Source of the DNA: Sva-07 sp963716095 | GTDB lineage: Bacteria > Actinomycetota > Acidimicrobiia > Acidimicrobiales > Ilumatobacteraceae | Reading direction: 5' to 3' | Length of the DNA stretch: 64,000 nucleotides | NCBI GenBank assembly: GCA_963716095.1 | Contig: CAVQSV010000023.1 | Span: 124,001-188,000 of the forward strand | Shown here: piece by piece, positions 60,375 through 64,000 of the stretch | Layout: each line of letters opens with the position of its first letter | How positions within the stretch are numbered: position 1 is the first letter of the stretch | The notes under the pieces: model-generated | The model's database searches: none | What the model saw: the letters and a program-made list of their open reading frames with translations, nothing else | Told to the model about the DNA's origin: nothing | Position numbers and translations under genes: made by a program

Positions 60375-61466
60375 ATGGCGATGAGCCGGGAGGCCGCCAC
60401 GTTGGAGGCTTCGGGCCGGCGCATCCTGCACCTCGAAGTCGGCCAGCCCTCGACGCCGCTGCCGCAACTGGCACGCGACGCCGTGCGCCGCCATCTCGAC
60501 GAGCCGATGGGCTACACCAACGCCGCCGGCCTGCACTCGCTGCGTCGTCGCCTCGCCGATCGTTACGACGGCGTCGACACCGAGCGAATCCTGGTGGTCG
60601 CCGGTGCCTCGGCCGGCTTCACCCTTGCGTTCCTCACGCTGTTCGAGCCCGGCGACCGCGTCGGAATTCTCGAACCGGGCTACCCCTGCTACCGCAACGC
60701 GTTGATCGCCCTGGGCATGGAACCGGTGCCGATCGCCGTCGGACCCGACACCCGCTGGGCGCCGACGCCGGCCCATCTCGACGCGGCCGGGCACCTCGAC
60801 GGGCTGATCCTCGCGTCACCGTCGAACCCGACCGGCACCGTGCTCGGCGCCGATGCGCTCGCAGAGATCACCTCGGCCTGCCGGTCGCGCGGCATCGCCG
60901 TGATCGCCGACGAGATCTACCAGGGCATCGTCGACGGCCCCCCGGCGGCTCGCGTGCTCGACCATCATCCCGATGCGTTCGTGGTCAACAGCTTCTCGAA
61001 GTACTGGTCGATGACCGGCTGGCGGGTCGGCTGGACGGTCGTCCCGGACTCGGTGGTCGACACCGTCGAACGACTCCAGCAGAACCTCTACATCTGTGCG
61101 CCGCACGTGTCGCAGGTGGCCGCGCTGGCCGCGCTCGACGCGGTCGAGGAACTCGACGGGCACGTGGAGCGCTACCGCAGCAACCGGTCAGCGGTGATCG
61201 AGGGGCTCGCAGCGGCGGGGATCACCGAGATCGCTCCCGCCGACGGCGCGTTCTACATCTATGCGCACGTCCCACACCTGACCACGGCGCTGGGCCTCGA
61301 CTCGCTGGAACTCACCCGTCGATGGCTGCACGACATCGGCGTGGCCGCCACATCAGGCGTCGACTTCGACCTCGCCCGCGGCCACGAGTACGTCCGGTTC
61401 TCGTACGCCGGCGGCACCGCCGACGTGGTCGAGGCCTGCGAACTGCTCACCGGGTGGGCCCCGTGA
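60375..61466 (+). CDS. PLP-dependent aminotransferase, class I/II
   Basis: A 363-aa protein. The fold-type I features are present: GYTNAAGLHSLRRRLADRY, SPSNPTGTVLGADAL, VIADEIYQGIV (Asp binding the pyridine N), NSFSKYWSMTGWRVGW (PLP Lys in SFSKY) and the C-terminal Arg in YVRFSYAGG. Substrate is unknown; aspartate/aromatic-type subgroups are possible. Homologues usually start a little earlier. The GTG at 60326 would fit in another frame, so one more indel may affect the N-terminus. Its stop overlaps the start of the CoA-transferase gene. Confidence 0.87.
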   Translation: MAMSREAATLEASGRRILHLEVGQPSTPLPQLARDAVRRHLDEPMGYTNAAGLHSLRRRLADRYDGVDTERILVVAGASAGFTLAFLTLFEPGDRVGILEPGYPCYRNALIALGMEPVPIAVGPDTRWAPTPAHLDAAGHLDGLILASPSNPTGTVLGADALAEITSACRSRGIAVIADEIYQGIVDGPPAARVLDHHPDAFVVNSFSKYWSMTGWRVGWTVVPDSVVDTVERLQQNLYICAPHVSQVAALAALDAVEELDGHVERYRSNRSAVIEGLAAAGITEIAPADGAFYIYAHVPHLTTALGLDSLELTRRWLHDIGVAATSGVDFDLARGHEYVRFSYAGGTADVVEACELLTGWAP

Positions 61467-62585
61467 CCGCAGCGACCACTGCGCTTGCCGGGCTCCGGGT
61501 GATCGACATGTCGACGGTGCTCGCCGGGCCGAACTGCGCGCGCTACCTCGCCGATTTCGGCGCCGACGTCATCAAGGTCGAGCGGCCCGGCGGCGACAGC
61601 CTGCGCAACATGGCCTGGCGCGACCCTCGCGACGGCGAAGGGCTGTGGTGGAAGCTGGTCAACCGCAACAAGCGCACGATCGTGCTCGACGTCAAGGATC
61701 CGGGCGACCTCGACGTGCTGCTGTCGTTGGTCGACGACGCGCACGTGCTCGTCGAGAACTCTCGGCCCGGCACGCTGGAACGGCTCGGGCTCGGGCCCAC
61801 CGTGCTGCTCGACCGGAACCCGTCGCTGGTGATCACCCGCGTCAGCGGGTTCGGTCAGGACGGGCCGTACGCATCACGTCCAGGGTTCGCCACGATCGCC
61901 GAGGCGATGTCGGGACTCGCAGCACTCAACGGCGAACCCGACGGGCAGCCGCTGCTCCCGCCGATCGCACTGACCGACGAGGTGACCGGCCTGGCCGCTG
62001 CCTTCGCGACGATGGTCGCGCTGCACTCCGGTGTCGGGCAGGTGGTCGACGCGAACCTGCTCGAGACGATGTTCCAGATGATGGGGCCGTTGGCGTCGCT
62101 GTACGCGGTGACCGGCGAACAGCAGCCGCGCCTCGGGGCGGGCCTGCCGTACACGGTGCCGCGGGGCACCTATCGATGCTCGGATGGGCGGTGGGTTGCG
62201 GTGTCGACGAGCAGCGACTCGGTGGCAGCACGGGTGATGGAGGTGTTGGGCGTCGCCGACGACGTCCGGTTCACGAACGTTCGCGGGCCGAACCGAGCAC
62301 CGCGATGAGCTGGAACGGGTGATGGTCGACTGGTGCCTCGCCCGCACACAGACCGAAGTGATCGGAGCGTTCACCGCGGCAGAGGCGGCGATCGGCCCGG
62401 TGTACGACATGGCCGACATCGCTGCCGATCCGCACTACGCAGCGCGGGACGCGATCACCGCCGTCGGCGACACGCCGATGCAGGGATTGATCGCCCGACT
62501 CTCGGCCACCCCGGGTCGATTGAGCTGGCCCGGCCGCCCACTCGACGCCGACGGCGACGACATCCGCGCCACCGGCTGGACCTGA
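61463..62585 (+). CDS. CaiB/BaiF family (family III) CoA transferase (apparent +1 frameshift)
   Basis: The N-terminus ALAGLRVIDMSTVLAGPNCAR and ADFGADVIKVERPGGDSLRNM are diagnostic for family III CoA transferases; the catalytic Asp is expected near VVDANLLETMFQMM. One extra base near 62279 separates the C-terminal 100 residues; correction reads FAGRTEHRDELERVMVDWC and gives 373 aa. Family members transfer CoA between organic acids (oxalate, carnitine, 2-methylacyl derivatives) or act as racemases. GTG start overlaps the aminotransferase stop, so the two may belong to one catabolic pathway. Confidence 0.82.
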
Positions 62586-62612
62586 CCCCGCCCACCCCTA
62601 CCCCCACCCATC

Positions 62613-62740
62613 TCCGAAAAATGCGCAGATCAGCCCGCTGGTGACTGGCTCGTGCGCACAATTCGGCGGTCTTCCGCGTCGTCACCTCGAAACGTGCGCG
62701 GATCTGCCCACCAGTGACGCTCTGGCGCGGATTTTTCGGA
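62613..62740. repeat. 130-bp nested palindromic element, copy 2 (diverged)
   Basis: The outer ends TCCGAAAAAT and ATTTTTCGGA are exact complements; inside come GCGCAGATC and GATCTGCCC-type words and CGTGCGCAC / AACGTGCGCGG arms in the same order as at 13916-14045. The sequence between the arms differs, so the structure, not the letters, is kept. It lies between the convergent CoA transferase and msrA genes. Confidence 0.7.
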
Positions 62741-62793
62741 AGGTGACGGGCGTGGAGCGAGGCCGCCGGTGAAGCGGTCGGGCGCGGTGCCGA

Positions 62794-63450
62794 TCAGGTG
62801 GCGAGGCCGATGGGGCAGCTGACGCCGGTGCCACCGACGCCGCAGTAGCCGTTCGGGTTCTTCGCCAGGTACTGCTGGTGGTACGGCTCGGCGTAGAAGA
62901 AGCTGCGGTCGAGGTCGAGCGGCAGGATCTCGCTGGTGATCTCGCCGTATCCCGCCGACGACAGGCGCTCTTGGAACACTGCCTGCGATGACTCGATCAG
63001 CGCCTGCTGCGACGGCTCGGTGATGAAGATCGCCGAGCGGTACTGGCTGCCGACATCGTTGCCCTGGCGCATGCCCTGGGTGGGGTCGTGCTCTTCCCAG
63101 AACGTCTGCAGCAGACGTTCGTAGCTGACGACCTCCGGGTCGAAGATCACCACGACGGCTTCGGTGTGGCCGGTGAGACCCGAGCACACCTCTTCATAGG
63201 TGGCGTTGGGCGTGAAGCCGCCGGCGTAGCCGACGAAGGTCGAGTAGACGCCGTCGAGTTGCCAGAACTTGCGCTCGACACCCCAGAAGCAGCCCATGGC
63301 GAACGCTGCGGTCGCCATCCCCTCCGGCCACGGGCCGACGAGAGGATTGCCGTTGACGAAGTGTGCGTCCGGAACCGGCATCGTCTGATCGGTGCGGCCG
63401 CGCAGGGCGTCCTCGGCGGCGACCATGGAGGCGTTCCTACGAAAAAGCAT
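62794..63450 (-). CDS. msrA: Peptide-methionine (S)-S-oxide reductase MsrA
   Basis: A 218-aa enzyme that reduces methionine-S-sulfoxide in proteins. The catalytic motif is MGCFWGVERKFWQLDGV; GYAGGFTPNATYEEVCSGLTGHTEAV and QYRSAIF are conserved. A C-terminal Cys (GYCGVGGTGVSCP) provides resolving cysteines. The start at 63450 (MLFRRNASMVAAEDALRG) is plausible; a second ATG at 63426 is an alternative. The gene is not fused to MsrB. Confidence 0.95.
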   Translation of the reverse strand: MLFRRNASMVAAEDALRGRTDQTMPVPDAHFVNGNPLVGPWPEGMATAAFAMGCFWGVERKFWQLDGVYSTFVGYAGGFTPNATYEEVCSGLTGHTEAVVVIFDPEVVSYERLLQTFWEEHDPTQGMRQGNDVGSQYRSAIFITEPSQQALIESSQAVFQERLSSAGYGEITSEILPLDLDRSFFYAEPYHQQYLAKNPNGYCGVGGTGVSCPIGLAT

Positions 63451-63513
63451 GCGACCAGCCTACGAGTGGATCCGTGACAGCCTCGCGCGAAACATGTGAC
63501 CATTGCGCGCGCA

Positions 63514-63544
63514 CGGTTCCCCGTGCCCAGGGCAGCGGGAACCG
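63514..63544. repeat. 31-bp palindrome with GGTTCCC arms, copy 2
   Basis: Identical to 26001-26031 except for one A/G change. It lies between the ABC permease stop (63559) and the msrA start (63450), both on the minus strand. Confidence 0.7.
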
Positions 63545-63558
63545 TGTGGGCGCACCGG

Positions 63559-64000
63559 TCAGCGCAGCAGGAGCCCCTCGATGCGGCGGGAGGTGATGCC
63601 GAGGCCGACGAGGGCGAGAGCTGCCAAGACACCGAGATGAACCAGCATCGTCCACTCGAACTGGCCCAGGTTCAGACCCCGCACCACCGCCACTCCGTGA
63701 TACAGCGGGCTGAGCTGCACCACCCAGGCCCACTCGCCGTAGCTCGACAGCGGGTAGAAGGTGGCCGAGAACAGCAGCAGCGGCAGGGTGACGGCGTTGA
63801 CGTACTCGAGGTCGGACCAGGTGCGCATGAAGGTCGTGTACGCCATCCCGATCGCGGCGAACGCGAACCCGATCAGCGCACAGACCGGCAGCGCCAACAC
63901 GATCCAGGCGGACCCGACCAGGCCGAGCAGCCACATCGTCACCACGAACGCACCGGCATACATCACCGCCCGGCTCACCGCCGAGAGGATCTCGCCCACG
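63559..64000 (-). CDS. ABC-2 type transporter permease, C-terminal part
   Basis: The C-terminal about 146 residues of a membrane permease, cut by the window end. Four to five helices are visible: AVMYAGAFVVTMWLLGLVG, IVLALPVCALIGFAFAAIGM, then the family segment VTLPLLLFSATFYPLSSY with the following amphipathic VQLSPLYHGVAVVRGLNLG, and the last helix before RRIEGLLLR. This pattern is typical of ABC-2 exporters such as those for nodulation factors, polysaccharides or drugs. The substrate is unknown; the ATPase gene is expected outside the window. Confidence 0.85.
   Translation of the reverse strand, partial: VGEILSAVSRAVMYAGAFVVTMWLLGLVGSAWIVLALPVCALIGFAFAAIGMAYTTFMRTWSDLEYVNAVTLPLLLFSATFYPLSSYGEWAWVVQLSPLYHGVAVVRGLNLGQFEWTMLVHLGVLAALALVGLGITSRRIEGLLLR

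Overview
The window is a high-GC chromosomal segment from an actinobacterium. The gene families (WhiB-type regulator, ClpS followed by DUF2017, oligoribonuclease, PIG3-type quinone reductase, caa3 oxidase operon with CtaG) and the co-occurrence of a Tad locus and a type IV pilus locus fit the class Acidimicrobiia (Ilumatobacter-like). That placement is my inference from gene content. No rRNA, insertion sequence, prophage or CRISPR array was seen; the window looks like a core chromosome.

Layout. 1-8.5 kb: repair/housekeeping (Tag fragment, RidA), a small Fe-S group (SufR-like regulator and ErpA divergent from Mrp), a NUDIX hydrolase, a CoA transferase, a CcdA/TlpA-like cytochrome c biogenesis pair, a WhiB protein and a 71-aa ORF with its own terminator. 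8.6-16.2 kb: glycosyltransferase, quinone reductase, Orn, poly-gamma-glutamate hydrolase family protein, a two-component system, a 130-bp nested palindromic repeat, PdxH and SerS. 16.2-25.9 kb: a nine-gene oxidase operon on the minus strand (ctaB, a subunit-I paralogue, a subunit-III paralogue, a CtaF-like fusion, ctaC, ctaD, ctaE, subunit IV, ctaG). 26-37.2 kb: clpS and DUF2017, then a tightly overlapping Tad/Flp pilus operon ending in a 1072-aa membrane LysM-BTAD protein. 37.3-46.8 kb: a thioredoxin-like lipoprotein with an in-frame UGA at its first active-site cysteine, two major-pilin genes, and the type IV pilus motor genes pilT, pilD, pilC and pilB with coiled-coil proteins. 47-53.5 kb: a 5'-3' exonuclease, SRP RNA, two tRNA-Ser genes, tRNA adenosine deaminase, a Roadblock/GTPase/DUF4388 operon and a tripeptidyl-aminopeptidase-like lipoprotein. 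53.5-64 kb: an ABC exporter, three modular minor pilins (one with a von Willebrand A domain), an aminotransferase, a CaiB-type CoA transferase, a second copy of the 130-bp repeat, MsrA, and part of an ABC permease.

Most striking points. (i) The subunit-I paralogue aligns without gaps, segment by segment, to the canonical CtaD encoded 3 kb downstream, yet all six heme/copper histidines are replaced (four by Gln). Its partner subunit-III paralogue has also lost its conserved residues, so the operon appears to encode a non-catalytic 'shadow oxidase'. (ii) The thioredoxin-like lipoprotein reads through UGA as U-x-x-C in one frame and has a SECIS-like hairpin 34 nt downstream, making it a selenoprotein candidate. 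(iii) Three families of intergenic palindromes recur within 64 kb.

Caution. At least 20 single-base indels, mostly +1, break otherwise complete conserved genes. Their number and their presence in core genes suggest residual long-read assembly errors rather than gene decay. I annotate those genes over their full extent and give each break point. The same caution applies to the UGA.
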